Below, one piece after another: positions 8,484 to 16,956 of a stretch of DNA of 53,160 nt. Location of the stretch: positions 1-53,160 of the forward strand of contig JAYOIK010000028.1 of the NCBI GenBank assembly GCA_038118725.1, in the 5' to 3' direction. Made by a program: the position numbers and the translations under genes. The first letter of the stretch is position 1. Every line of letters starts with the position of its first letter. The notes beneath the pieces were generated by a model that saw only the letters and a program-made list of their open reading frames with translations, ran no database searches and had not been told where the DNA came from. Source of the stretch: JADHLJ01 sp038118725 (lineage in GTDB: Bacteria; Pseudomonadota; Alphaproteobacteria; Thalassobaculales; Thalassobaculaceae).

Positions 8484-8894
8484 GCGGGCCCCATGGGCGC
8501 AACCGCATCCATCGTCACCCTGGCGCAAGGCAGGGCCCCGGATGCTGGTGCAAGCCCGGATGGCGCCGGTCACGCGGCCGACGCCGAGGCCCCGCCGTTC
8601 GCCAGGGCGACGGGAAATGAAAGCCTAGAGTTGGCCCGTCTACTAGATCCCTTACTATCGCGTTAGTTGTACGAAATGATCGATGTCAAAGCCACATCAT
8701 TGGGCTCGCGATTTTTTCCTTGAATATCAATTTACTCACCCTCCCCGGCTTCATGGAGTATGGAATTCACATTCAGGCTAGGTCGCGCGGGATGCGTCGA
8801 CCGGGCGAAGCGGGATGCTCGCAGTCAGGGGTCTCCACATCAAAACCAACAGCCGGCGAGCGCGCCCGGCGCGCCGGCCATGACAAGGATACGC
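8484..8894. other. 411-bp intergenic region with a repeat element and no supported gene
   Basis: Holds the inverted-repeat element at 8513-8612, then a stretch (about 8640-8750) that is less GC-rich than its surroundings. I see no confident promoter for the muramidase pseudogene. The upstream frame (8760-8894) shows no protein-like composition. Confidence 0.6.
8513..8612. repeat. Inverted-repeat (REP/MITE-like) element, copy 1
   Basis: The left arm at 8513-8537 (begins CGTCACCCTGGCG) and the right arm at 8588-8612 (ends CGCCAGGGCGACG) are inverted copies with 21 of 25 matches. Each arm is itself a small hairpin (CCCTG...CAGGG). The same arms, unmutated, bound the element at 32611-32748, so this is a dispersed family and not a one-off terminator. 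Confidence 0.75.
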
Positions 8895-9515
8895 ATGATG
8901 AATATCGATTGGACCTTCATTTCCCAACACGAAGGCGGCCAGAAACTGGAAGGGTATTGGCCTCGCGACACCGGCTCGGGCGTCACGGTCGCCACGGGCG
9001 TGGATATCGGTCAACGCAGTATGTTCGATCTTAACCGGCTGAACCTGACGCCTGATCTCAAGAAGAAACTTGAACCCTATCTCGGGGCAAAAGGCGACGC
9101 GGCCCGTCGATTGTTGGCGGAATGACCGCTTAAGATCTCGAAAATGGAGGCCGACCAACTGGACCAGAATATCAAGCGTGACATCCTGGGCAGATTCGAA
9201 CAGCTCTACAACCAGGAGGTCATGGGTAAACCCGGCCTTAAACCGTTTTCACAACCCACGCGTGAAATACAAACTGTCATCGCGTCACTTGTGTGGCAGT
9301 ATGGCGCCGACATAAAGAAACCCGCGGGCCGGGGAGGTGCGCCGAAATACTGGAAATACATCACCGAACAGGATTGGCACGCGGCGCAACAAGAGTTGAT
9401 GAACTTCGGCGATCTGAAAACTCCGGGTCGGCGGCTGAAGGAAGGGAGATACTTGAAGCAATGGTTGGACCGACAACCAAAACCCCGAAGTGGGTATTGG
9501 TCCTTCTCATTTTGA
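8895..9515 (+). pseudogene. Phage-type (pesticin-like) muramidase interrupted by an in-frame TGA
   Basis: Two open segments (8895-9122 and 9126-9515) lie in one frame, separated only by TGA at 9123-9125. Together they give a product of about 205 residues. The first part (MNIDWTFISQHEGGQKLEGY, then SGVTVATGVDIGQ and LKKKLEPYLGAKGDAARRLL) matches the pesticin/T4-lysozyme-like muramidase fold, with the catalytic Glu in SQHEGG. The second (KMEADQLDQNIKRDILGRF, then a helical region ending GYWSFSF) continues that fold. The start at 8895 or 8898 has AAGGA upstream. The enzyme would cut peptidoglycan in prophage lysis or interbacterial killing. The stop could be a C-to-T change of CGA, a sequencing error, or recoding. 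It is a likely phage remnant, since no other phage gene is recognisable. Confidence 0.75.
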
Positions 9516-9607
9516 TCCTCGGCACCGGCGGGGCGGTCGGGAGGTTTCCGCTCGCGCGAGGACGACGAGAAAAAGGGACGACGGGTGCGCGCGCGACCGT
9601 TTGGTGA
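9461..9607 (+). CDS. Possible small single-helix membrane protein
   Basis: A 48-residue frame starting inside the 3' end of the muramidase pseudogene, in a different frame. The sequence is MVGPTTKTPKWVLVLLILIL, then GTGGAVGRFPLARGRREK and a basic tail: a short polar N-terminus, one clear hydrophobic helix (residues 10-26) and a positive C-terminus. GGAAGGGAGA lies about 11 nt upstream of the ATG. A tiny membrane protein next to a lysozyme would fit a phage lysis accessory gene, but it could be chance. Low confidence. Confidence 0.3.
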   Translation: MVGPTTKTPKWVLVLLILILGTGGAVGRFPLARGRREKGTTGARATVW

Positions 9608-9690
9608 TCACCCTGATGATGCTTCGAGCCGCCCTTTACCCCGCGTGACGGTTCCATGGGAAGATGTCTCGCTAGTGGAGGATATGTGTC

Positions 9691-10476
9691 ATGAGTTTGA
9701 CTACGAAGCGCGTCGAGATTTCCGGCGTTTCCATCGACTTGGTCGAAGGCGGAGAGGGCTCGGCCCTGCTGTATCTACATGGCGGTCGTGGGCATTTCGG
9801 GTTCGAGCCGTTCATGGAGGAACTCGCGAAAACCCACAGGGTGATCGCGCCCTGGCTGCCGGGCTTCGGGCATTCCGAGCTGCCGCGATCCTATACCGCG
9901 ATCGACGATCTCGCCTATTTCGGGCTCGATCTCATGGACTCAATGGATCTGAGGGATGCCGCGCTGGTCGGGGCTGGTTTCGGTGGCTGGGTGGCGGCGG
10001 AAATGGCGATCCGGTCGACCGAGCGGCTCGGAAGCCTGAGCCTGATTGGCGCGCTCGGGGTCAAGTTCGCCGACCACCTGACCCGCGAGATCACCGATAT
10101 TCACGCCCTGTATCCCGACGAGGTCCAGAAGACCCTCTACAGCGACCCCGAACGCTTCCGCCTCGAGACCGAGGGGATGAGCGACGAGGATTTGACGGCG
10201 CTGGTGCGGCTCGGGGAGGCGGTGGTTCTGTTCGGATGGAAGCCCTACATGCACAATCCGAGGCTGCGCCAATGGCTGCATCGGGTCAATGTGCCGACCC
10301 TGGTGACCTGGGGCGAGAAAGACGCCATGGTCACGGTCGACTACGGACGAAAATACGCCGCGGCGATTCCCGACGCGCGGTTTGAGATTGTATCCGGCGC
10401 CGGACACTATCCCGGACTTGAGCAACCAGCGGAAACGGCGGCCCTGATCAGCGGGTTCGCCGGCGGCAAGGGTTGA
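9691..10476 (+). CDS. Alpha/beta-hydrolase fold protein lacking the usual serine nucleophile
   Basis: A 261-residue alpha/beta-hydrolase. The oxyanion segment LYLHGGRGHFGFEPF, the acid region VTWGEKDAMVTVDYG and the histidine region GAGHYPGLEQP are all conserved. The nucleophile elbow, normally G-x-S-x-G, reads VGAGFGGWVAAEMA, so residue 96 is Gly (codon GGT at 9976-9978, one base from AGT Ser). It may be a non-hydrolytic relative or an inactivated enzyme. GGAGG precedes the ATG. First gene of a tight operon with an LLM flavin oxidoreductase (13 bp) and an SDR (31 bp), probably one catabolic pathway. Confidence 0.85.
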   Translation: MSLTTKRVEISGVSIDLVEGGEGSALLYLHGGRGHFGFEPFMEELAKTHRVIAPWLPGFGHSELPRSYTAIDDLAYFGLDLMDSMDLRDAALVGAGFGGWVAAEMAIRSTERLGSLSLIGALGVKFADHLTREITDIHALYPDEVQKTLYSDPERFRLETEGMSDEDLTALVRLGEAVVLFGWKPYMHNPRLRQWLHRVNVPTLVTWGEKDAMVTVDYGRKYAAAIPDARFEIVSGAGHYPGLEQPAETAALISGFAGGKG

Positions 10477-10489
10477 GAGGAGAGTTGAA

Positions 10490-11719
10490 ATGAAAGTCTG
10501 GCATTTCTCCGAGATGGCCTATCCCCAAGCCTGGGACGAAGGCTATGAGCGCGGCACCTTTCGGGTGACGGTCCCGAACAGCCACTATGACCCGGAGATC
10601 GGCGCCGACGTCTATCACCGGCACTATGACGAGTTTCAGCTCTGCGACGAACTCGGCATCAACATCATGCTGAACGAACACCACAGCACGCTGACCTGCA
10701 CCAACGCGGCGGTGACGGTATCCGGCTCGATCCTGGCCCGGATCACCAAGAATGTCCGCATACTGCTGCTCGGCACGCCGATCGCCAACCGTCCGGACCC
10801 GATCCGGGTGGCCGAGGAAATGGCGATGATCGACGTGATCAGCCGAGGGCGGTTGGAGATGGGGTTGGTCAAGGGCGCGCCCTACGAGATCGCGCCGGCC
10901 AATATGAACCCGGCCCGCCTGATGGACCGGTTCTGGGAGGCCCATGACCTGATCCTGAAGGCCATGAGCACCCATGACGGGCCGTTCAACTGGGAGAGCG
11001 AGAACTATCACTATCGTCAGGTGAATATCTGGCCGCGGCCCTGGCAGCAGCCGCACCCGCCGGTCTGGATCACCGCGCTCAGCCCGCATAGCGGCCGGGC
11101 CATCGCCGAGCGCCGCTACGTCGCCGCCGCCTTGCTTTCGGGCGGTATCGCGTCCGGTATGTTCAACGCCTATCGCGAACGGGCCGCCGAACAGGGCTGG
11201 GCCGCGCCGAACGACCGCTTCGCCTATTGCGTGCTTGTCGGGGTCGGCAAGACCGAGGAGGAAGGCCGCCGCCGCGCCGATCAGGTCGCCGGCTATGTCC
11301 GAACCTCGCCGATTGTCTCGGAACCGTTCAAGAACCCGCCGGGCTATAATCCGGTGCCCGCCAATGTGGCGATGCTGAAGGCGGGCCCGACCCAGAGCGT
11401 CGCGCGCGTCCAGACCGTCGACGGGCGGACCATCGATCCGACAAAGGCCACGGTGCAGGAATTCATGGATGCCCGAACGGTCTTCGCCGGCACCCCGGAC
11501 CAGGTCTTCGAGCAGATCAAGACCTTCAACGAGGAGGTAGGTGGCTTCGGCAATCTGATCATCATGGGCCAGGGCGGCACGCTCTCGTACGACGAAACCT
11601 GCGCCAATCTTAAGCTCTTCGCCGACGAGGTCATGCCGAGGCTTGGTGAGCTAAGGATGCCGGAAAATCGTTTCGGCGAGATGGCGGAACGCAACGCCGC
11701 CGCCGGCGCCGCCGAATAA
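10490..11719 (+). CDS. LLM class flavin-dependent oxidoreductase
   Basis: Bacterial luciferase-like monooxygenase of 409 residues using reduced FMN. Family features: the N-terminal strand MKVWHFSEMAYPQAWDEG, LNEHHSTLTCTNAAVTVSG, LGTPIANRPDPIRVAEEMAM and the phosphate-binding region RGRLEMGLVKGAPYEIAPAN. The WPRPWQQPHPPVWI segment is typical of the long LLM subgroup linked to degradation of small heterocycles or aliphatic compounds. The C-terminal region (FAGTPDQVFEQIKTFNEEVGG) is also conserved. GAGAGGAGAG precedes the ATG. Middle gene of the operon; it needs a flavin reductase, and none is adjacent. Substrate unknown. Confidence 0.9.
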   Translation: MKVWHFSEMAYPQAWDEGYERGTFRVTVPNSHYDPEIGADVYHRHYDEFQLCDELGINIMLNEHHSTLTCTNAAVTVSGSILARITKNVRILLLGTPIANRPDPIRVAEEMAMIDVISRGRLEMGLVKGAPYEIAPANMNPARLMDRFWEAHDLILKAMSTHDGPFNWESENYHYRQVNIWPRPWQQPHPPVWITALSPHSGRAIAERRYVAAALLSGGIASGMFNAYRERAAEQGWAAPNDRFAYCVLVGVGKTEEEGRRRADQVAGYVRTSPIVSEPFKNPPGYNPVPANVAMLKAGPTQSVARVQTVDGRTIDPTKATVQEFMDARTVFAGTPDQVFEQIKTFNEEVGGFGNLIIMGQGGTLSYDETCANLKLFADEVMPRLGELRMPENRFGEMAERNAAAGAAE

Positions 11720-11750
11720 CGCAACGAACAAGCGACGAGGGAGACGGAAC

Positions 11751-12542
11751 ATGCGCGCATTGGTGACCGGAGCAAGCCCGGGGATCGGCGGCGCGACCTG
11801 CCGGGTGTTGACCAAGATGGCACTTGATCGTGGCGAGAAGCCTCGGATCGCCGCCTGCGAGATCCGCGAGACCGAGGAAGTATCGGCCCTGGCGGAGGAA
11901 CTGCGCGAGGCGGGAGCCGAGGTAATCGTTCTGTCCGGTGATCTCGGAAACACCACGGATGCCGGCGCCATGGTCGCCAAGACGGTGGAAACCTTCGGCG
12001 GCCTCGACGCGGTGGTCAGCAATGCCGGGATCACCAGCCCGGCGCCGCTCAATGACCTGGCGATCGATCAATGGGACAAGATCATCGCGGTGAACACCCG
12101 CGCCACCCTGTTGCTTGCCCAGGCGGCCTATCCGGCGCTGAAGCAATCCAAGGGCGGTTTGGTGGCGGTTGCCTCGATGTCCGGCATGGGCGCGCATCCC
12201 GGAATGGGCGCCTACAGCCCGAGCAAGGCGGCGCTCATCTCGCTCTGCCAAGTGTTGGCCCAGGAATGGGCGCCGGATCACATCAACGTCCATACCGTGG
12301 CGCCCGGCATGATCCGAACGCCGCTGACCAAACAGGTCTACGAGAACAACCAGATCGCCAAGGACCGGGCGGCCCTGGTGCCCTGGGGCCGGATCGGAGA
12401 GCCGGAGGATATCGCCAATGTCATCGGTTTCCTGCTCTCGCCCGCCGCCGACTACATGACCGGTCAGAACATTCTGATCGACGGTGGTTTCGTGGATTCT
12501 CTCTATGACCATATTCCGGGAAAACCAACGCGAGCGGTCTAA
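11751..12542 (+). CDS. Short-chain dehydrogenase/reductase (SDR)
   Basis: NAD(P)-dependent classical SDR of 263 residues. Cofactor motif TGASPGIGGATC (TGxxxGIG) at residues 6-17, NAG at VVSNAGITS, catalytic Ser in ASMSGMG, and YxxxK in GAYSPSKAALISL. The C-terminal AGY-like loop IDGGFVDSLYDHIP follows. The insertion RGEKPRIAACEIRE replaces the usual short link to beta-2, so cofactor preference is unclear. GAGGGAGACGG precedes the ATG. It is the last gene of the hydrolase-LLM-SDR operon and probably oxidises an alcohol made by the monooxygenase or hydrolase. Confidence 0.9.
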   Translation: MRALVTGASPGIGGATCRVLTKMALDRGEKPRIAACEIRETEEVSALAEELREAGAEVIVLSGDLGNTTDAGAMVAKTVETFGGLDAVVSNAGITSPAPLNDLAIDQWDKIIAVNTRATLLLAQAAYPALKQSKGGLVAVASMSGMGAHPGMGAYSPSKAALISLCQVLAQEWAPDHINVHTVAPGMIRTPLTKQVYENNQIAKDRAALVPWGRIGEPEDIANVIGFLLSPAADYMTGQNILIDGGFVDSLYDHIPGKPTRAV

Positions 12543-12615
12543 CGATCGCGGAACCTCCGGTCGCGTCGACTGTCCATGACGGTTCCCTGCCATGGCAAGA
12601 GGAATTCGTGCATAG

Positions 12616-12639
12616 TTCGTCCCGGGGGGTCGGGACGAA
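12616..12639 (+). promoter_or_regulatory. Hairpin directly abutting the histidine kinase start codon
   Basis: TTCGTCCCG (12616-12624) pairs perfectly with CGGGACGAA (12631-12639) across the loop GGGGGT. The ATG begins at 12640. The purine-rich ribosome-binding region (GGGGGGTCGGGACGAA) is therefore in the loop and 3' arm, so the stem could block translation, or the dyad could be a repressor operator. Confidence 0.55.
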
Positions 12640-15600
12640 ATGATGAAGGGTGAGGCGCAAGATAACCGGGACGGGGAGCTGGAAGTCGGCGCGCGAATTC
12701 GGGCCGAGCAGATCCGGGTTTTTCACACCCACGCCAATACCGCGCTGCTCGGTAATCTTTTGGCGGTCCTGGCGACCGTGGCCTTGTTGTGGGACCGGGT
12801 TCATCAAGACCAACTGGCAATCTGGGCGGGAGCGACCGCGGCGTTCGTTTTCGCCCGACTGCTGATCTATCGGGGTTTTAATCCGGAATCCCGAGATCAC
12901 GAGTATGTCGCGCGATGGGGCCGTCGGTTCACGATTTTCGCCTTTGTCTCCGGACTGTGTTGGGGCGCGTTGCCGGGCGTCTTTTTTGAAACCGCCGACC
13001 CGTTCGTTCCCATCTACATCGTCTGCGTCGTGGCCGGGTTGCTTGTCGGAGCCCTCGGCGCGCTCTCGGCCCATGGTCCGGCGTATAGAGCTTATGTCAT
13101 CGCGATGGTGGCGCCCCTCGTGCTTCGATGCCTGTTCTCCGGCGCGACTGATTACATGATCATCGGGGGCCTCGTCGCCTTCGCGCTATTGACCTCGATT
13201 CGCTTCGGTTCGGCATGGGAACGTACCCTGCGGGACCAGATCCGCCTGCGCCTTGAAGCCGAAACGCTGTTAAGCGCCGCCGAGACGGCCCGCGGTGCCT
13301 TGACTGAAAGCGAGCAGCGTCTGGGCGCGATTCTGGAGGCGAGCCCGATCGGCGTTTCGGTTCTCTCGGCATGGAGCGGTCGGCGGGTTTTTGTCAACAA
13401 GGCGCTGATGGATCAGTTCGGCGCCGGCGACCCGGAGGAACTCATCAATTCGCCGGTGGAGCAATCCTGGGTCAATCCGGAGGATTATCAATACGCCCAG
13501 GAACAAGGCAGCGGCGAGCGGGCGCTCATCAACTTCGTCGCCCCGCGGCGGCGGCTGGACGGAAGTGTCTGGTGGGCCTTGCACAACAATGTTCGCTTGA
13601 TCTTCGAGGGCGAGCCGGCGCGCGTTGTCTGGCATACCGACATCACCCAAAGCAAACAGGCCGAGGAAGAACTCCGCGCCAGCGAGGCGCGCCTGCGCGG
13701 GCTATTGGAGAGCAGTCCGATCGGCGTCGGCGTGTTGGACCGGTCGGGCGGCATCCTGTTCGCCAATAGCCGCTATTCCGAAATCTTCGGTCTCGACGAA
13801 ACCCAGTTGATGGGGCTGAACGCCGCGACCTTGGTCATCAACCCCGATCGTCGGACTGAAATGCTCAACGACCTGTCTTCCACGGGACGGTTCAGTGATG
13901 TGTTGGTAGAGCTGCGGGGACCGGGCGGGGTGCCGTTTTGGGGCCTGATCAGCGGCGAGATGATCGATTTTCAGGGCCAGCGCGCGATCCTGACATGGAC
14001 CTACGACATCGACGAGCGCGTGCGCATGGAATCCGTCCTGCAGGCCGCCAAGGAGGAAGCCGAGGCGGCGAACCGGGCGAAGTCCAGTTTCCTCGCCGCG
14101 ATGAGTCACGAGATTCGCACTCCGATGAACGGCGTGCTGGGCATGATCGAGGTGCTGCGGCAATCCCCGTGCAGCGACGACCAGCGCTCGATTTCCGGGA
14201 CCATCCAGGAATCAGCGGTCGGTTTGCTTACCATCATCGACGACATTCTCGACTTCTCCAAGATCGAAGCGGGACGCCTGGAGCTTGAGGCGGTGCCGGT
14301 GCAAGTACGCTCGCAGGTGGAAAGCGTGCTCGATATCGTTTCGCCCGAGATCGAGGACAAGGGGTTGGATCTCGCGCTGCTCATCGACGACGCGGTGCCG
14401 GACACGATACGCGGTGACCCGACGCGGCTGCGACAGATTCTACTTAACCTGATCGGCAATGCCGTCAAATTCACCGAAACCGGCTGGATCGAGGTTTCCA
14501 TTCGCCTGGAGGGGCCGGGCGATGCCGCGAGGCCGGGAGACACGGGGAAACGAATTCTGCGATTCTCCGTCGAGGATACCGGGATCGGCATTTCGCCGGA
14601 GCGTCAGGCCGGGTTGTTTCAGGCTTTCAGTCAGGCTGAATCCTCGACCACCCGCCGCTTCGGGGGCACCGGCCTCGGCCTTTCCATCAGCGCCCGTCTG
14701 GTGGAGCTGATGGGCGGCGAGATAGGCGTTGAGAGCAACGAAGGCAAAGGCGCGACATTCTGGTTCACCCTGCCGTTCGATTCGAACGCGGGGCTCGATA
14801 CCCCGGCATCGGTAATCGTGGACCTTACGGATATCTCGGCCCTGGTGGTCGAGCGGGTCGAACCGGTCCGCCGGATGATCACCACGTTACTCGCCTCGCA
14901 AGGCGTTCAGGTGACCGCGACCGAGTGTTTGGAAGAGGCGGTGGCGCAAGCCGATCGCCGCGCCGAGCGAGGCGCCGGATTTGATGTGCTTTTTCTCGAC
15001 GGGTTTAAAGACGACGCCCCGTTGGCCGGCCTGCGACGGCAATTCCATGTTCCGGAGGAGATCCGAGCCGATCGCGCGATCGCGGTTTGCCCCGGGGCGA
15101 CTAGGGTCCCCGCTCCACGGGCCGGGATCGAGATCCTCCGTCCGGTTCGTCGCGCCGCCCTGCTTAGATCGACGGCGGTGGTGCTCGGGCGGTCGAGCCC
15201 GGATCTCCCGGCCATCGACGAGGCCGGCGAAATGGAGGCCGTCGCCGCTCCTCCCAGTATCGATGACGCGTTGGCGCAAGGCCGGCTGATCCTGGTGGCC
15301 GAGGATAACGCGACCAACCGTGAGGTCATTTTGCGTCAACTCAATCTATTGGGTTTCGCGGCCGAGCTTGCCGAAGATGGCGCCGTCGCCTTTGACATGT
15401 GGTCGCGGCGCGCCTATGGGCTGTTGGTCACCGACTGCCATATGCCGAACACGGACGGGTTCGAACTGACCCGGATGATACGCGATGTCGAGCGGGAACT
15501 CGGCACCCACACGCCGATCATCGCCCTGACCGCGAACGCCTTGGCGGGCGAGGCGGAAAGATGCCTCAACGCGGGAATGGACGACTATCTGGCCAAACCG

Positions 15601-16062
15601 GTGGGATTGAGGAAGCTGCGGGAAACCCTCGCCCGCTGGCTCGTGAACACGCCGGAGCCAACTGTCGGTTCGCACGGGATCGTCACGCCGTCCCCCCTGG
15701 ATGCCACCGCGCGGGGAGTAGGGGAAGACCATTCGGGTCCGATGGATCTATCGGTTCTGGGAGAGTTGTTCGGTGACGACCGAGACGGCATGCGCGAGAT
15801 GATGGACCTGTTCCTCGACAACGCCGACCGGCTGATCTCGGAAATGGATCTCGCCCTGGAGAGCCGCGATGGCGACGCGATATCCCGTGCCGGTCATGGT
15901 CTAAAGGGCGCGGCGAACGCCATCGGCGTGACGACTGTCGGCGATCTGGCCTTGGCGCTGGAGACGCTCGGCCGCGATGGCGATTTCGAAGGTTGTGACG
16001 ACCATCGCGCGCGGCTTGGCGCGGCGTTGGACGACGCCCGCGCGTTCATCAAGGCGTTTTGA
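12640..16062 (+). CDS. Hybrid sensor histidine kinase (6TM, PAS-PAS-HisKA-HATPase-REC-REC-HPt)
   Basis: A multi-domain phosphorelay kinase of 1140 residues in the inner membrane. About six hydrophobic helices occupy residues 30-190. Two PAS domains span about 220-340 and 347-465, both opening with L-E-S/A-S-P-I-G-V. HisKA has FLAAMSHEIRTPMNGVLGM with phospho-accepting His490. HATPase_c (590-715) has LNLIGNAVKF, EDTGIGIS and GTGLGLSI. A degenerate receiver spans about 725-855; the intact receiver (882-1005) has VTDCHMPNTDGF with Asp932 and ends YLAKPVG. The HPt domain has SRAGHGLKGAANAIG with His1086. The full relay is in one chain, as in BarA/ArcB types. No response regulator is adjacent, so its target is elsewhere. 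Confidence 0.95.
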   Translation: MMKGEAQDNRDGELEVGARIRAEQIRVFHTHANTALLGNLLAVLATVALLWDRVHQDQLAIWAGATAAFVFARLLIYRGFNPESRDHEYVARWGRRFTIFAFVSGLCWGALPGVFFETADPFVPIYIVCVVAGLLVGALGALSAHGPAYRAYVIAMVAPLVLRCLFSGATDYMIIGGLVAFALLTSIRFGSAWERTLRDQIRLRLEAETLLSAAETARGALTESEQRLGAILEASPIGVSVLSAWSGRRVFVNKALMDQFGAGDPEELINSPVEQSWVNPEDYQYAQEQGSGERALINFVAPRRRLDGSVWWALHNNVRLIFEGEPARVVWHTDITQSKQAEEELRASEARLRGLLESSPIGVGVLDRSGGILFANSRYSEIFGLDETQLMGLNAATLVINPDRRTEMLNDLSSTGRFSDVLVELRGPGGVPFWGLISGEMIDFQGQRAILTWTYDIDERVRMESVLQAAKEEAEAANRAKSSFLAAMSHEIRTPMNGVLGMIEVLRQSPCSDDQRSISGTIQESAVGLLTIIDDILDFSKIEAGRLELEAVPVQVRSQVESVLDIVSPEIEDKGLDLALLIDDAVPDTIRGDPTRLRQILLNLIGNAVKFTETGWIEVSIRLEGPGDAARPGDTGKRILRFSVEDTGIGISPERQAGLFQAFSQAESSTTRRFGGTGLGLSISARLVELMGGEIGVESNEGKGATFWFTLPFDSNAGLDTPASVIVDLTDISALVVERVEPVRRMITTLLASQGVQVTATECLEEAVAQADRRAERGAGFDVLFLDGFKDDAPLAGLRRQFHVPEEIRADRAIAVCPGATRVPAPRAGIEILRPVRRAALLRSTAVVLGRSSPDLPAIDEAGEMEAVAAPPSIDDALAQGRLILVAEDNATNREVILRQLNLLGFAAELAEDGAVAFDMWSRRAYGLLVTDCHMPNTDGFELTRMIRDVERELGTHTPIIALTANALAGEAERCLNAGMDDYLAKPVGLRKLRETLARWLVNTPEPTVGSHGIVTPSPLDATARGVGEDHSGPMDLSVLGELFGDDRDGMREMMDLFLDNADRLISEMDLALESRDGDAISRAGHGLKGAANAIGVTTVGDLALALETLGRDGDFEGCDDHRARLGAALDDARAFIKAF

Positions 16063-16083
16063 CGACGCTCGCCCCCTACTCGG

Positions 16084-16788
16084 TCAGGCCTCGTCCGGCG
16101 GCATCAGGCGCTTAAGCGCCATGGCGAGCTCGGCGATCGGCTGGGTTTGGATGATCAGGGTCCCGGGGCCCGTGACCTCGGTCAGGAACAGCCCCTCGCC
16201 ACCGAACAACAGGTTCTTCACGCCACGCTGAAAGCGGATGTCATAGTCACAAGTGCCGGAGAAGCCGACCAGACAGCCGGTATCCACGGTCAAGGTCTCC
16301 CCCGCCCCCAGGGTGCGCTCGATCAGCGTTCCGCCGGCGCCGAGAAAGGCCAGGCCGTCGCCCTCCAGCTTTTGCAGGATCAGCCCCTCGCCGCCGAACA
16401 GACCCGAGGTCAGCCGCTTGGTGAGCGCGATGCTGATCCCGACGCCCTTGGCGCTACAGAGATAGGCGTCACGCTGACAGAAGAACAACTCGCCGTTCGC
16501 CGACAGATCGATCGCCTTGATCTGACCGGGCATCGGCGAGGCGAAGCTGACGCTTCTCTTCTCGTCGGCGGTATTGCTGAAAAACGGCATGAAGAAGGTC
16601 TCGCCGGAAAACTTGCGGAACAAGCCACCCATCAGACCGCCGGGCATCTCGGTCGACATCTCAATGCCTGGATCCATCATCACCATGGTCCCCGCCTCGG
16701 CCTGCACCGCCTCGCCGGGATCGAGGATGATAGTGAGAAGCGGCGAAGCGTCGCCCTCGATGCGATATTCGATGTCATCGGCGGCCAT
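16084..16788 (-). CDS. AIM24/TIGR00266-like protein
   Basis: A 234-residue protein of the AIM24-like family (TIGR00266), a double beta-barrel fold of unknown biochemical role; the eukaryotic relative acts in mitochondrial inner-membrane organisation. Family features: VQAEAGTMVMMDPGIEM near residue 30, the glycine-rich GGLMGGLFRKFSGETFF with FFSNT near 50-72, IKAIDLSANGELFFCQRDAYL, and repeated LFGGEG motifs (two, at about 130 and 192). The C-terminus reads GPGTLIIQTQPIAELA. Convergent with the histidine kinase (21-bp gap) and divergent from the methyltransferase. No signal peptide; probably cytosolic or membrane-associated. Confidence 0.9.
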   Translation of the reverse strand: MAADDIEYRIEGDASPLLTIILDPGEAVQAEAGTMVMMDPGIEMSTEMPGGLMGGLFRKFSGETFFMPFFSNTADEKRSVSFASPMPGQIKAIDLSANGELFFCQRDAYLCSAKGVGISIALTKRLTSGLFGGEGLILQKLEGDGLAFLGAGGTLIERTLGAGETLTVDTGCLVGFSGTCDYDIRFQRGVKNLLFGGEGLFLTEVTGPGTLIIQTQPIAELAMALKRLMPPDEA

Positions 16789-16856
16789 GTCTTGTCTCCC
16801 TGTGCATTACGCATCTTGGTCATACCGCGGCGCGGCTCCGCCGTCATCCGTTCCGC

Positions 16857-16868
16857 CACGACGTCGTG
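16857..16868. promoter_or_regulatory. 12-bp perfect palindrome in a divergent promoter region
   Basis: CACGACGTCGTG sits in the 168-bp gap between the divergent AIM24-like gene and the methyltransferase, about 90 bp before the latter's start. A regulator operator is possible. I saw no SAM or SAH riboswitch in this gap. Confidence 0.25.
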
Positions 16869-16956
16869 ACGCTTGCGTTGCAATTTCCGGCGAAACCGAT
16901 CAGGTTCCACGCCCTGTTTGGCGCGACGATCGAACTGGAAAAGGCCGGAGCCATCA

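Noticed and set aside
9123..9165. Selenocysteine insertion at the muramidase TGA
   Set aside because: No bacterial SECIS-like hairpin just after the codon, and muramidases do not use selenocysteine.
16789..16956. SAM, SAH or B12 riboswitch before the methyltransferase
   Set aside because: No recognisable conserved core of any of these classes; only a 12-bp palindrome is visible.
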